Shown here piece by piece: positions 33,193 to 45,217 of a DNA stretch of 64,000 nucleotides. The stretch comes from Capitulum mitella. Its lineage: Eukaryota > Arthropoda > Thecostraca > Pollicipedomorpha > Pollicipedidae. Every line of letters starts with the position of its first letter. The first letter of the stretch is position 1. Made by a program: the position numbers and the translations under genes. The stretch covers positions 8,892,014-8,956,013 of the forward strand of contig CP099854.1 in assembly GCA_030062745.1 (NCBI GenBank), in the 5' to 3' direction. The notes beneath the pieces were generated by a model, which worked only from the letters and a program-made list of their open reading frames with translations, was not told where the DNA came from and searched no databases.

Positions 33193-33975
33193 CATGATCG
33201 TAACCGACCGACGGTTGCGCGCGGGTTAATGAGAAGGTATTCGTATTTCGTGTGTTATCGAACAGAAGTAAATTAAAATGCTGGAAAATACGGAAACCTG
33301 AGTTCTTAATCTGAGGACAGTTCTTGGCATTTTGTGATGAAACGGAATCCTGCGATGTTTCGTCGCTTCCGTTGTACACACGGTGCAGGCCGAATACATG
33401 CACGACGTCAGCAAATTCGTTTAATCCGTAATTTCCGAAATCGAACAGGGGAAGACATCACGTTTCGGTGTAACCTCCAAATGCAAAACCAACCTCCAGC
33501 TTTGGTGTCTCGTCGGGTCAAGCGCCGCTTTAGTCTGACAGATGAGGAGCCGGACAACAGATCTGGTGCGTTGCAGGTGCTGGGTTCGAAATCCGGAACG
33601 ACCAGCTGTATTTGGCCCAAGACCGAAAGGGTCAGCCAGGCACGGGCCGGCCGTGTCGTGGAATTGCACGGCACGGTTAAGATCCTCCAGTGCCGGCTAT
33701 TTCGACGCCTGGCGCAAAAGCGCTCCATATTTGGTGTACACACGCACGCACACACACACGTATGTTATATTACATATGTTGTGTTACGAAGGTTTTGTGT
33801 TACGAAGGTCGAACAAGGTCGCGCCAGCTGACGCCGCGGGCATAGTGGTCGGTCGCGGCAGACTGACCGGCACCCCCGCGGAGAGCGCGTCAGTCTGTGC
33901 TTCTGCGACCCAGACAAAATTGAACATGGCGCGGTCGGTAGTTTATCGGTGGTGTGACACCGACACCGACCTCTG
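33193..33975. other. No firm gene; possible LTR remnant
   Basis: Overlapping frames on both strands at 33334-33831 show no domain. A short (CA)n tract lies at 33740-33762. The phrase tcggtggtgtgacaccgac at 33945-33964, just upstream of the gag-like frame, would fit the junction of a retroelement leader, but I could not identify LTR ends. Confidence 0.3.
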
Positions 33976-34270
33976 AACCTTTAGGCGCGCTGTGCAGCCG
34001 TCGTATGCGTTAAGCGGGGACGAGCAGCTGGCGCGGCTTACGGCTCTGCTGGTGCAGCAGTCCGAGCTGGCGGTCGCAGCTCAGCACCAGGCGGCTCAGC
34101 GCGACGAGCACCTCACCTCCTTGCTGGAGCGGGTGCTGGCCACCCAGGAGCGACCACCGCCCCCGCGGAGCGACCCGGCCTTGGTCGTGAGCGGTTCGCC
34201 CGGTCTCGCCGCTGCCGCAACGACGCTGACTTCGAGACTCCCATCCAGCGCTGTACCGGCGCCGCACCTA
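33976..34270 (+). pseudogene. Gag-like N-terminal fragment
   Basis: After a TGA at 33974-33976 the frame is open for about 97 codons. It reads SGDEQLARLTALLVQQ, then QHQAAQRDEHLTSLLERVLA, then a Pro-rich stretch. An amphipathic, Gln/Leu-rich coiled coil followed by a Pro/Ser-rich linker is typical of the start of Ty3/Gypsy-type gag proteins in invertebrates. There is no ATG at the start. The frame runs into an AT palindrome, and no protease, RT or integrase follows. It is either a truncated retroelement or a captured fragment. Confidence is modest because coiled coils are not specific. Confidence 0.35.
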
Positions 34271-34272
34271 TA

Positions 34273-34324
34273 TATATATAGTATATACATACTATATATA
34301 TATAGTATGTATATACTATATATA
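34273..34324. repeat. Perfect 52-bp AT palindrome
   Basis: The sequence is self-complementary about the point between 34298 and 34299, with no unpaired loop. It is TA-rich with embedded GTATATACATAC and its complement, and lies directly after the gag-like fragment. Confidence 0.95.
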
Positions 34325-36090
34325 GTACATATAAATATATGATGCATCAATATATATACCTACATATGCACTATAACTATAGTAGCATGACCTACCTGTT
34401 ATATCAGGGCTGTTTTATATATTAACCCGACACTGCCTGTGTGTGTCAAATAGGGCACCCTACTCAGTTTTTCGTGAACAGCTTCTGAACCATTAGAGCG
34501 AGCCCATCGAAAGTTTTGGAACGTTTTGATAAATCAGTTTTACGTATTTTGACATAAAAACTATTGTTATGCTAGGTTAGGTCAAGGAAATATGGCGTCA
34601 TAAATGGGCTCTCGAATGCATGTTTTTGCCTCTTGGGCGGTGGCGCAAATATGGTTCTTTTTTGTGTAATACTCGCAAGCATTATACATGGATTACTTGG
34701 ATTTACATAAAACACGGTCCGCAAATGAATATACAGCCGTGACACGTCAACAATAGAGGTCATGCTAGGTCACATGCACGATGACTATTGGACTGATATG
34801 CATTGTGGTTGATACAAATGGCTACCGCTGACCTTCGCCATCGTTCAATCCAGACGAAGGAATCTATATTCGCCTCTTAGCAAGGATCATCAAATGCAAC
34901 GTGAGGTCATGTCAGGTCACGTGATATGTTGATGTGAAAACGATATGAATGCAGCATTGCCTGTGGAAGATCGTTCAGTAGCAGCCGACAGCAATTATTT
35001 TCTTAGTCAGAAAAGGAAAAATGGTTTTGTCGTGACGTGGTTTGACCTTGACCCGATAAACAGCAGACAGAGCATATCTAATTATTACGAAGAGTCATTT
35101 CAGTTCTGTACTTGATGCAGTTAAGAATCCCAGCGAGTAATTGTTGCTCTTTGTGAGGAAAAGTAGTGCAGCATTACCTGATCTAATCTAGAATGCCCTT
35201 GACTGGATGAAAAACAGGTAATGCAAAACTCACCATCAGGAGGTTTCACTTCCTTTTTTGTCATGTGGGTCAAACGGGGACGGCTGCGAGTAATTATTGA
35301 TGGCGTGTAAGGTAAGACCACTTCACTTCACTTTTTTCACTTCACCTAGGCTAACCTTTGCCAGACATTTTCTTTCTAACTTTGCCATGCTTCTGACGCC
35401 GACAATAGTGACCTTCCGTTTGGTACCCATTTGAAGGCTCTTAGACTGGTATAGCCGATGGTATGGTGTACGGACCGGTATCAGTTTTTCCGACGTCATG
35501 TTATGCGTTTTTGCATAGTGTATGACGTCATCAGTCACGTGACCAGGGCTGACATAGTATTTTATGAATCGCAAGACTCGGTGCTATCGATCGGTGGCAG
35601 ACCGGTTCAGATCCGACTGTTAGATCCTGAGATAACAGTGGGTGCCCTTTTTAACACCCCAGGCAGTAGCGGGTGTAAGAACACATCGGGCGGTGCCGGG
35701 TTAAGCGACGGGTATTTTGCCACGTGGACCTCGGCCTGTGTTCATCAGGCAACAGTGCCTCTTTGGATTAGGCCCCCTTTGCTGAAGTATTCACCAGATG
35801 TGAAGCAACGTTGTCAATATTGTTCATTATTGGCCTTGACTGCACTGCGTGGCGGTGCTCCTGAACCAAAGACGGAGTTCCCTTTTCATTTAGAGGGCCC
35901 GGCCAGAACAACTTTACTTCGAAAATTTGAAAGTGCCGGGGTATCTCTCTATCCCCATCAGTTTCTAACTCCCTGGGGCCCCGAGAAAAAAAAACTGTTT
36001 TATGGTCAGGGTGTCTCTCTTGCAGGGACAGATGCCCTTTTCTCCAAAAAGTCTGATCACCGCTCAGGAATACGGAGAACCTTGGTACCT
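34325..36090. other. No firm gene; 211-codon frame at 35458-36093 doubtful
   Basis: The plus-strand frame at 35458-36093 is the longest outside the satellite. From about 35640 on, however, it runs through 'gtgccctttt' and 'agtgcctctttgg' words that belong to the degenerate repeat continuing to 36.75 kb, which suggests an artefact. AGGTCA words cluster at 34570-34925. Confidence 0.35.
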
Positions 36091-36094
36091 TAAA

Positions 36095-36750
36095 GAGCCC
36101 GTTTGGCAGAGGTCCAGATGCCCTCAGACAGCTTAAGATGTTCCTCTGGAGGGTCCACGTGACCCTTTGGCCATCTGGCTACCCATCTGGCTACATGTCG
36201 CGTTGGCAATTCGGAATATCCTCATGGAACCTTTGGGTGCCCCAAAGACGGCTAAAAGCCGAAATCAGGCAGTTCAGGGTGGTAGCTTAGAATGTTTTCC
36301 AACGGATTATAGTGCCCCTCTCACATACCACGTTGCCCTTTGGTGGCTTAGAGTGCCCCTTTGGGGACTCAGAGTGCCCTCGGAAGGTTCAAGGTGCCCC
36401 GCTGGCAGGAGGCCAAAGTGTCCCTAAGCTAGCTTAGAGTGCCTTTATGGAGGCTTAGAGCCTCTCTAAAACCTCCGCGTCCCTCTGTGGAAGCCCATGG
36501 GACCCAAGACATCTAAAGGTGGACCTAGGACAACTTAAGGCGTGCTTTTGGCAGCTTAAAACATCCTACAGCAAATCGAAGTGACCCTCTCACATCTCAA
36601 AGTACTCCTTTCCCAGCAAATAACCTTCTAATGACTTTTGGAAACGTCCTCAGGCAGCTGACGTCCTTACAATAACTCCGAGTGCCCTTATGGAAGCTAG
36701 TCCCCCCTCTGGCGGCTCAACCAGGGTGTTCCATTTAAACGTCGGGCGCT
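36095..36750. repeat. Degenerate ~22-bp tandem repeat
   Basis: Units approximate cTTAGAGTGCCCCTTTGGgGg. The clearest are at 36344-36475, where unit lengths are 21, 22, 24 and 21 bases. Traces continue at 37060-37130. Divergence between units is high, so the array is old. Confidence 0.7.
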
Positions 36751-37144
36751 CTATAGCAGGTAAAAATACGTTTTTCTCATGTTTATGGGCTCCTTTTGAC
36801 AGGTTAGCATCAGCGACTGAGGGGTGAGGAATACGGTCATGCTTCGTCCCCCCGAATGGTCAAGGTCATGCGAACTTGACAGATTTCTGCATTCCTAAAA
36901 AACTTACCAGCCTTTAGTACAGTGAGGCTGTTTTTAGAAATTTCTTAGGTCACAAGCACACAACAGCAAAGAGTTATTTTTGAAAACTATGAGACTTCTC
37001 GGTTCCTGCCCCCCCCCCCACAAAAAAACAACAAAAACTGGCCGCCCGGATCCGCCCTTGCAGTTCAGAGTGTTCTTGTAGCTGCTCAAAGTACCCTATC
37101 AAATGCACGCTCTCTTTGTAGCTCATCGGTGACATGATGTTCTT
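36751..37144. other. No gene recognised
   Basis: Poly-C at 37010-37019 next to poly-A, and further decayed 22-bp units. Confidence 0.4.
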
Positions 37145-38364
37145 TAACCCTATTCCCGGCAGGGGGGGCTGAATTCGCCCCCCCTCTAGTTTTTTGCTTG
37201 CCAATTCCAGGCTTTTTAACGCAGCTTCACGAAACTTGGTGACTTTTCCTAGCTATTCTTTCTACGTGCTGTGACAAAATTTCACAATTCTATTTTGCTC
37301 AAGGGCAGAGCCAAGCAACGTCTCAACCTCATGCCATTTTTGGCCATGTTGAGGGTAAAAGGACAATGTCTGCCAAAAACAGAGTTTTAAAGATAGAACT
37401 TAAAACTTTATATGGATGTATAGCTAAATAGTCGGGCCATGTGCAGAAATGATTTTGTTTATCTGAGGTCATTTTACAAGGTCAGGTCAAGGTTAAAAGT
37501 CAAAATTGTTTTTTTTGCTATAATTTCGGCACCATTTCTTTAAATGCCAAACCCAAACCAAACCGTCTATATATGACGTAGAAGGGTGCCCTCTACTTGT
37601 GTACCAAGTTTCAGTTTGATATCAGGTCGGGTCACGGAGCTATGACCTAAAATGTCAGTGCGCGTACCCTATATCGCAATAGCCATAAATGAAATTTTTG
37701 AAATAGAGTGAATTCAAATGGCTGAAAACGTTTACAGATAATATTAAATGCACACGAGATCATTCCAAGTAAGCCCAAGGTCACTGGAGGTCATTTAAGG
37801 TTAAAGGTCACAAGTTGATCTGAGGAACGTGTGACCGTGACAGTTCCCCTTTTTCATGTCCCTGGCACCGCCTAGGCTAACATTATACAAACATTTTAAT
37901 GCGATTTGTAGTTCTTTAGTATAACGTGACTAGCAGAAGCCAAAAAAAGGGTGTCTGCGTCGTTTGTTTATTCAGTTGTTAGAAAACCAATCCTCCTATT
38001 TTTGAAGCCCTGTGAACGCCCATGAATTTTCTCAAAATTTCAGATTTGCGGACCCATGGTAAAAGCCCTATCCATAATCTCTCGATTCATGCCAGTTTCA
38101 TCGAAATCGCTCGAAAAACAAGGGATTTATAAGAAGTCCAAAAGTACCCCCCATTTTGACATTTTTGCCCCCTGTATCCACAAATTTCAAAATTTTGGAA
38201 ATTTCTTTTTATAAGAATGTAGTTCACGTCACGGCAAATCGATTGCCGTTTGTTGCGATGAAATCGGACAAGTAGTTCTCGAGATCTCAGGGTGGGGGGG
38301 GGGCCGAATCCGCCCGCCTGCCGGGAATCGACCATACCGTTTAGCCCTCCGTGAATAGGGTTAA
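37145..38364 (+). mobile_element. Family A element, copy 4
   Basis: 1,220 bp from TTAACCCTATTCCCGGCAG to CCCTCCGTGAATAGGGTTAA, with TTAA at both edges. The G/C-rich subterminal blocks (gggggggctgaattcgcccccc at the left, a g9 run at the right) and all internal landmarks are present. Confidence 0.9.
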
Positions 38365-38374
38365 GACGCGTCCA

Positions 38375-38590
38375 ACTGGCAGTCGGCGCCGATCACGCCC
38401 GACTGGGGGAGACAGTTGACGGCCCCTCCTCTAACTTACGAACGGCTGGTCGCACGAAAAAGAAGCACACCGTTCGAAAGCTGGTGGCAAGAAAGGCTTT
38501 AAACTGGTCTCATTTTCAGTTTAGATAATATATAAGCTATTTTCGCCCTATACATATATTCCAGCAGCAGACTGCATGAACCCTTCTGGT
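38375..38590 (-). mobile_element. Family B fragment, copy 5 (one end only)
   Basis: CGACTGGGGGAGACAGTTGAC and then 'cgaacggctggtcgcacgaaaaagaagcacaccgttcgaaagct' in pieces match the right 210 bp of family B, inverted. It stops at the start of duplicated unit C. Confidence 0.75.
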
Positions 38591-38611
38591 TTTAAGCCAG
38601 CGCGTAAAAAG

Positions 38612-39950
38612 CTGTGGTCGTCTTAGTTTTGCTTTCTCCTTTTTTGCTGTCCCATGGACGGGGCAGGTTATGTGTTGTTCGAACTGACAAAACCGCAGTC
38701 AGGCCGTCCTGCCGGAGTTCCAGCCCACTCCGTCGAAGAAAACGACGACCAGATACTGCTGCCCTCTATAAATCTGTAGTTCCGACATTTGCCGCGGTCG
38801 ACGCAGCAGCCGAATTGAGAGTTTTGTATTGATTGCTTTCGTTTCGTTTGCAACAATTGCGTGTCGCGGGTGGCATCGACTATTCCAGCGATGCTGGTGT
38901 ATTCCATTACATTCCAGTGTAGTTGACGTGGCACAAACTACGCCGAATGTCTCCTTGCACGAGGGCTTCTTGACGCGGGATCTTGTGCTCAGGAAATTGA
39001 GACGCAGCAGAAGTTTTGCCGATGCTTTTTTTCTTGTAGGGCATCCTGCGCGTGCCCTGAGACCCTGGTATGGGCTCACCAGGGGTCGCCGGTGTCAAGA
39101 AGCCTTGTAAAGCAGAGCAGACCTCGACGTCACATACTAAGATACTAAGATACAATATACATAGGCATATACAATATACAATATCCAATATACAAGAAGA
39201 TAAAACCTAAGCAAAATTTGGATGAGAGCCACACGAAACTCATTCATCTCTCAATCCAAACATCGGTCTGACGTAAACAACACCCAGAAGTAAATAATTT
39301 GACATTCAACGGCTTTTTATGCGACTGTACAGCTCGAAACTTTAGACTACAGGGCCGGAGCTTTACAGAAATGATTGAGGGCCCAAGTGCTAATTTCGAC
39401 TGATGGTGATAAGTTTGAGGCCATTCTTTTCATGCACCATCACAGATCTAATGTTAAAAAATCCTAAATTATTGCCCCCCCCCCCAAAAAAAAGCGTTTC
39501 ACCCATGATCAACCGTTTCGAGACGGTCATCGCAAGCCAGTGCTTTTCAAATCCGAACGTCTTCCAGCAATCGTTCATTGTCCCCACCTCTGTCAGCGCG
39601 TTATACGGCCTTGACCGTCAACGGTCGCTGCACGTCTGTCAGTGTGACTGGCGCCAAGGTAACTGGTATAAGGTGCCAACCCACCAACCATTCTTGAAAA
39701 AACTTCTCGTCTCAAACTGAATACCGGTCTTCAAGTTTATGAGGTAAATCGCAATAAGCATGAGCACCGGTGCCCATCAGAACGTTCCGTCTGGTGTTGA
39801 CATTCATCTCTCATCTGCCTAAGCTCTATCACCTGCCTAATCATAATCATGCCGCGTCTTTGAATTGCGTGCGATATTTCCTCACCTATTTGTTGCAATG
39901 GTACCTTGCTGCACTCATCAGTTGCAATACAGATCGCAACACACGCGGCC
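38612..39950. repeat. Duplicated unit C, copy 2 (longer)
   Basis: Collinear with 12700-13735, but with ~310 additional bases at about 39510-39820 between the poly-C/poly-A block and 'cacctgcctaatca'. Either copy 1 lost this part or copy 2 gained it. It holds the same TATAAATCTGTAG (38768) as copy 1. Confidence 0.75.
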
Positions 39951-42290
39951 ATCACATCGCGAACAATATGGCGTCGCGACACGCTGAGCGCCAACGGCCA
40001 CCCGAACGCAGACAGCTGATTCCTCATCCAGAATCAACTCGGAAATAGCGGAAAGCCATGACATCACAATCGCCTATGCTAACGACTATGTTTTTCGAAG
40101 TCTGCCAGTCCGGCAAAGGGGTTGTTTTGCATTGGTTTGGTAAAGCAGGGTTAGTTTTACTTACTTACTTACTTACTTTTTACTTACTTTTAAAGCTGAG
40201 TTAGTTTTACTTCAGTAGTTCAGGATAGACTGTTAACAGTATTACTTTAGTAAATGGCTGGATTTTTCGAATAATTTCAGACGACTTTTGCCGGACAGTT
40301 GTTTTATCACTGCGTAGTGCGTAGTGATACGTCCCCAAAACGCCAAATCTATAAATATGTCATCGGCAAGGCCAAAACTTGTGAAAGGTACGATGGGTAG
40401 GAAGGCAAGAGAAGAATGGACGCCGCTAAGTACAGAACAGCAGAGCTGTGGTGCACCAGATAATATCAGACCACAGTAGCGTGAAACATCGGCGTGCAAC
40501 CCGTCAGCCGTTCTGTACGCATCGACGAGTCCGGTCAACGTCCACACGTCCAGAGCCGAGAAGATGATGTTTGAATCTACAGCGGCGACAGACCTGGACC
40601 CCTCAGCACAGCAGGGGCGCAGCCAGGATTTTCTAAGGGGATGGCATGGACCTCAGTGTGAACGGAAATCACACGATAACCGCCTGCTGGGAAGACATTG
40701 TGCAGTGATTTTCACGACAATGCGGGTCTAAGGGGGAGCCGGGGCCCCAGGGCCCCCCTTTGGCTGCGCCGGTGTGGCGCCCCTTCGCCGCCACAGTGTC
40801 TATCTTATCTCAATGATCGACCGAATGAAATATGCTCACTGATGCTAAGGACCAATTAGCTTCCCTCTGAGCTAGAAAACGGCCGTCTTGAGCGTATCAA
40901 ACCTACTCCATACGTCGCCACCATATCCACGGTCGCCAGCATTGCTCTGAAGTTCTGGAACGTTGTTTCAGCTAGGTGTTTACAGCGCGAAACGTTCCCC
41001 GAACGCGGGGTAGAATACATTAAATACATCTGACGTTTGGTATGGTAAGCCACCATCCAGGGTGTATTACAGGCCACTTCAGGGAATATTACAGCCTGTG
41101 CAGCTGCAAGTCTGCATAGATTATTTATGGCGTCGTTATGAATTCACCGTACAGGTATCAGCAGATCAGCTTTTAATTCGTGGGGTGTTCTTAAAAACAT
41201 AAGTTATACATGGCCCCTTCTGGCTCTCAGTGCCACGAGGCCACGGCAAAAAATCAATACAGCCATGGAAAATTCTGCTGTAGATTCGCCGAGAAGAAGT
41301 GCCCGTTGAACAGACGTCATATATTTGGGGCCGTCCATAAAATACATAACGCATTTTTCGGCGTTTTTCACTTTCCACTTTCTTGCAGCGATTCGTAACT
41401 GTCAGCCAAACCTCGAACCCCCAAACTACGCAACAACAGCCGAACCGTCCCCCTCCCGTTCGTTCTGGTATTTTGAACGGCAATTACTTACGTAGTTATT
41501 TTAGTTCACCCGCGGCGGTAAACAGAAGCTAGACTTTCATGCCTTGCTAGAGATGACTTTTCCAGTTTTTTTTTTAGGCTGCTAGCCTTTCTCTTCTTTG
41601 ATGCGACTGCGTTAGGTAGCGCTCCGTCTCTCTAGACTCCCGCTATTCCCACTATAATGCTTTGTCACGACCTTGTCACGCATTGGCCAACGACGTGCTT
41701 CCAACGTATTGCAGTTATGGACGACCCGTTTCTGAAAGTCTTGGTAACGACGTGTTTACGCTTGTCGTATGAAAATGTTGCTTGAAAGCAAACAAACGTT
41801 ATCACATGATGATGCAACCCAACAGGCTTCTTTCAAAATCTAAACCCCATTTTTATGCTCTGGATTTCTCTTGGAATCCATGTGGGTGCCGACTCGCCCC
41901 CCCCCCCCGGATCTGCCAAGGTACTGCACCGATTTCGGCGAAACAGGTCTTAAACAAAAGCTTGAGATCTGAACTAACATTGCATGTATTATAAAGTTCC
42001 AATAAGCGTAAGTGGAAAAAAACAGGTGGTTAACTACACTCATCATTTTGGTTCTGATATCAATTGTTACACATTTAGTTATTCTCAGGACATGACTGGA
42101 AGCAATTTTTGGGGCATTGGTGGACTCAGGGTTCGAACCAGGGTTCTTCCCCTCCCGCCGCGGGGGAGTCTATGGACGGTTTAACAGGCAACGCGAGGCC
42201 ACTGTTCAGCAAACTCACGTGCACTGAATAAAATAACGGCAGATTCACGCTATTTGCAGGAGCCAGACCAACGGAAGTTTCCGTTCACAA
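39951..42290. other. No gene recognised; (TTAC)n at 40158-40192
   Basis: It contains a TTAC microsatellite, G-rich transposon debris near 40610-40790, and several short frames on the minus strand (40242-40547, 40856-41077, 41166-41483) with no domain. Confidence 0.35.
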
Positions 42291-42345
42291 ATATTTAAGC
42301 CGTTCGTTGAAAACGGCCGAAACGTCGGGAAGGCAAATCCTCAAA
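42290..42345 (+). other. Penelope-type 'gccgaaacgtcggg' motif
   Basis: The phrase ggccgaaacgtcgggaag resembles the conserved half (CGAAAC-GUC) of hammerhead ribozymes carried by Penelope-like elements. The other core half, CUGAUGA, is not recognisable (cgttgaaaacgg instead), so at most this is an eroded copy. Confidence 0.25.
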
Positions 42346-44049
42346 CTTTTATACAGATATGTCGGATCAGCAGGACCTCTTTTGCCTCCTAACGACGTGT
42401 CTGTTTTGAGTCGCAGAGCGCTTTCTGAAATAACTTAGACATTTGGTGGAATTTCGGCGTGTTGACGACTAAACTGAACCGAGTGTAATTTTTCAGGGAA
42501 TAACTGGTTTGTACCATATCTGTACGAAATCTCGAGGGTCCTCTGTCTCATCATTGTCCGCAGTACTGACTTTTCCACTGTAGGACTGCCAGTTTTCACG
42601 CGGTTCGTTTCGCGTTCAATCGATGTTGATCGTTTCGTGAGATAAGCGCAGCAGCGGTCAATTCAGCTGATCAGCTCGCGTGGCGTTTGACGTGACAATG
42701 AAGTTACGACAAGGCCCCATCGACATCAAGAACTTTTACAATCGCGCTTCTGCTTAGAAAACTGCGCTGTCGCCTTACTTCTAGAACATTTCCTTGGGGA
42801 GTGAACGATTAATGAGGGGAGGTTTGGATCAGTACTTCGTCACCACATACCCCGCATTCATTAAAACCAAAAACAGACGAAGTTTAGATTCCCCCCCCCC
42901 CCAGACGAGAAGTTCGCAATAGCGCCAAACCATCGCCAATAGCCTCATATTGACTGCTGTTGTTAACAGGAATTCGTGAGGTGCGTGCGCCATCTCGGCA
43001 AGCCAGACCGCCAAATGGAAAAAAAAACGTTGAAGCGTGGCACACGGCTCAAAGACACTGCCAAGAAGCCCGTGCAAAAGTGAGTGCACAAACATATTTT
43101 GTAAACGGAATAATAAAAATGAAATAAACTTTGGTTTCTTTTATTTTGGCAAGGACGTCTGGCAATGGTGTCATTCATGGACCAAGCTGTCTGCTTAAAA
43201 TTATCAGCAACTTGATCTATTTTGAACTTGGACTAGTCTTTTCAGACGTCTGACAGGCTGAGTTGGTACGCAGGCATGGAGCTGAGGAAATTTAACGATT
43301 ATTCGGAACACTCAAGACAATGTTGTCCGTTGTCCGCAAGTATAAACAAAGTAAAAAGACAAGTCTTGCTCCTGCTGCAAAATATTGGTTAAGGGAACGT
43401 TTTACGAAATACACAAAGCTATCCGTCAGGTAATCCAACAGTTACCTCTGCACAGAATGAACAGAAGACACCGTGTGTCCATGAAACAACTATTTAAATC
43501 ATATATGTTGTGAAGCAGACGTCGGTAAGACGCATCTATCCCGCGCACTTCAGGGCGTCTGAATCGCCCATCGCTAAACTGGGGGTCTTCGAGACCTCCC
43601 ATAATCTCAAGAACTCAGAGGGCTCCGGGAAGAGAGTCATACAAAGTGAGCTTGCACTGCAAACAAGTATAATATTTCAAAACATCAAATCAGGTAAGCC
43701 TGGGTCAAATGAGACTTGGACACCCTTGGCAAGCAAGCTCTTGCCATACGTTAATGGTTCCGAAGTACATATCATTACCAGGAAAGATTTCAGGGATGTA
43801 AACCGATGAATTATTTTCGATTGTGTTGGCCTTTTCCAGGTCAATGACTTCAGGGATCCTGAGTTTCAAAATTAGCGCAAGATGTACGAATGGTGCATGA
43901 AAAGGTGCCCCAAGTTCGTATTTCTAGGCCTTTTCGTTTCTTTCTTTGACTGGTTTTAGAAAATCGGAGGGTGGTTTTCATGGCCTCCTACCCAGTCTGG
44001 CGTAAATTACATTTGAAAGGATTCGTGCAAGTTTTGGTTCTTCGCTTAT
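42346..44049. other. No firm gene; possible exon near 43510-43693
   Basis: The plus frame around 43510 reads RRIYPAHFRASESPIAKLG and stays open to a perfect donor CAG|GTAAGC at 43693/43694. I found no acceptor or partner exon, so this is a weak candidate. A poly-C run lies at 42892-42902. Confidence 0.2.
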
Positions 44050-44440
44050 GATGATACGGTTTTCCAAATTTACCGCCCATTTTCAAGCCCTGTGGACGTC
44101 TATGAACATTGCCAAAATTCAAAAAAATGTGGACTAACAGGAAAAACCCCACTGTTACCTCTCGATTCATGCTAATTGCACCAAAGTCGGTGCATAAGTA
44201 TCGGAATTCTGAAAACTAAACTTAGCACCATTTCTGACTTTGTACCTACCTTTATCCATCCCCATCCCCGCAGCATTTTCGAAATTTATTTACATAAAAT
44301 GCAGATGACATCAAGGCCAACTGAATGCCATATTTTGTGACCTAGCCGTATGGATAGTTCCCGAGATCTCAGGAGCAGATGACTAGCCCCTCCCCCCACA
44401 CGCATGCATGCTCATACGGGAATGCGCCCATACGTTATGA
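44050..44440 (+). mobile_element. Family A fragment, copy 7 (eroded 3' third)
   Basis: Diverged matches to 'ctcgattcatgc.aatt.caccaaa.tcggt', 'ccatcccc..ttcgaaattt' and 'cccgagatctcagg' appear in family order. Both termini are lost. Confidence 0.6.
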
Positions 44441-45217
44441 CAACAAGAATGGGATGAAAGATCTATTACTCAATGCAGCCTGAAGCAGTGGCGACTATGG
44501 GTGCACTCAGAAAGGAAGAACTATCGCGTTTGTCCACAACAAAGAAAATGATTGTAGTCTCCTTAGTTAGAGCTAATCTTCACGCAAAATTACCCCTCAA
44601 AGATATCGATATAGAGAGCAAAGCGCTCTGTTATTAAGCATCTCGGTTGGTCTGGTATGTCAATATTCTCCTTTCGTCTGCCACACATCATACATGCCGT
44701 GCAAGCCGTTAGTCCCAGTATGGCCTTTAGGGCAATGGGAAATCCTGTGGACCAGATTAAGTGCCACCGTTATGCTTTGGAAAGAAAGTAAGGCATTAAC
44801 TCAAACAGCAAAGAAGAAACAGGAAACTGTAACTCGAGACCATTTTGTCCATGATCTTACATGATCTCTGATGGCATGAAGGTCTTGGATTCTTATGTCA
44901 TGTATTTCTAGCACTTTTCAGGCATTGCCGCTTATTTGGCAAGGCATAGTTGTATCAGTGATATGCGACCACAGATGAAGCCAACAACAGCTGTTGACCT
45001 ACGTTTTCTGAAAAAATATGGGTTTACCGATAAGAGTTTCTCACGCAGATACTATTTATGATCTTTCCTCAAGACTGCGTCACGAAAACATGTAAGAGGT
45101 CAAAGGACAGGCCACGATCTTATTTGATATCCTGACCTACGCTGATATCGAGCGACGTTTTGCAAAAGCGTGGCTCTTGTGACGAAATAAATTAAAAACA
45201 TGCTACATCTTGCCTAT
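44441..45217. other. No gene recognised
   Basis: Nothing supportable. Confidence 0.4.

Noticed and set aside
35458-36093. 211-codon plus-strand frame
   Set aside because: No domain. Its second half is built from words of the degenerate 22-bp repeat that continues downstream.
42128-42145. GGTTCGAACC, resembling a tRNA/SINE B box
   Set aside because: No matching A box, no cloverleaf and no poly-A or poly-T tail nearby. A similar word near 33583 fails for the same reasons.
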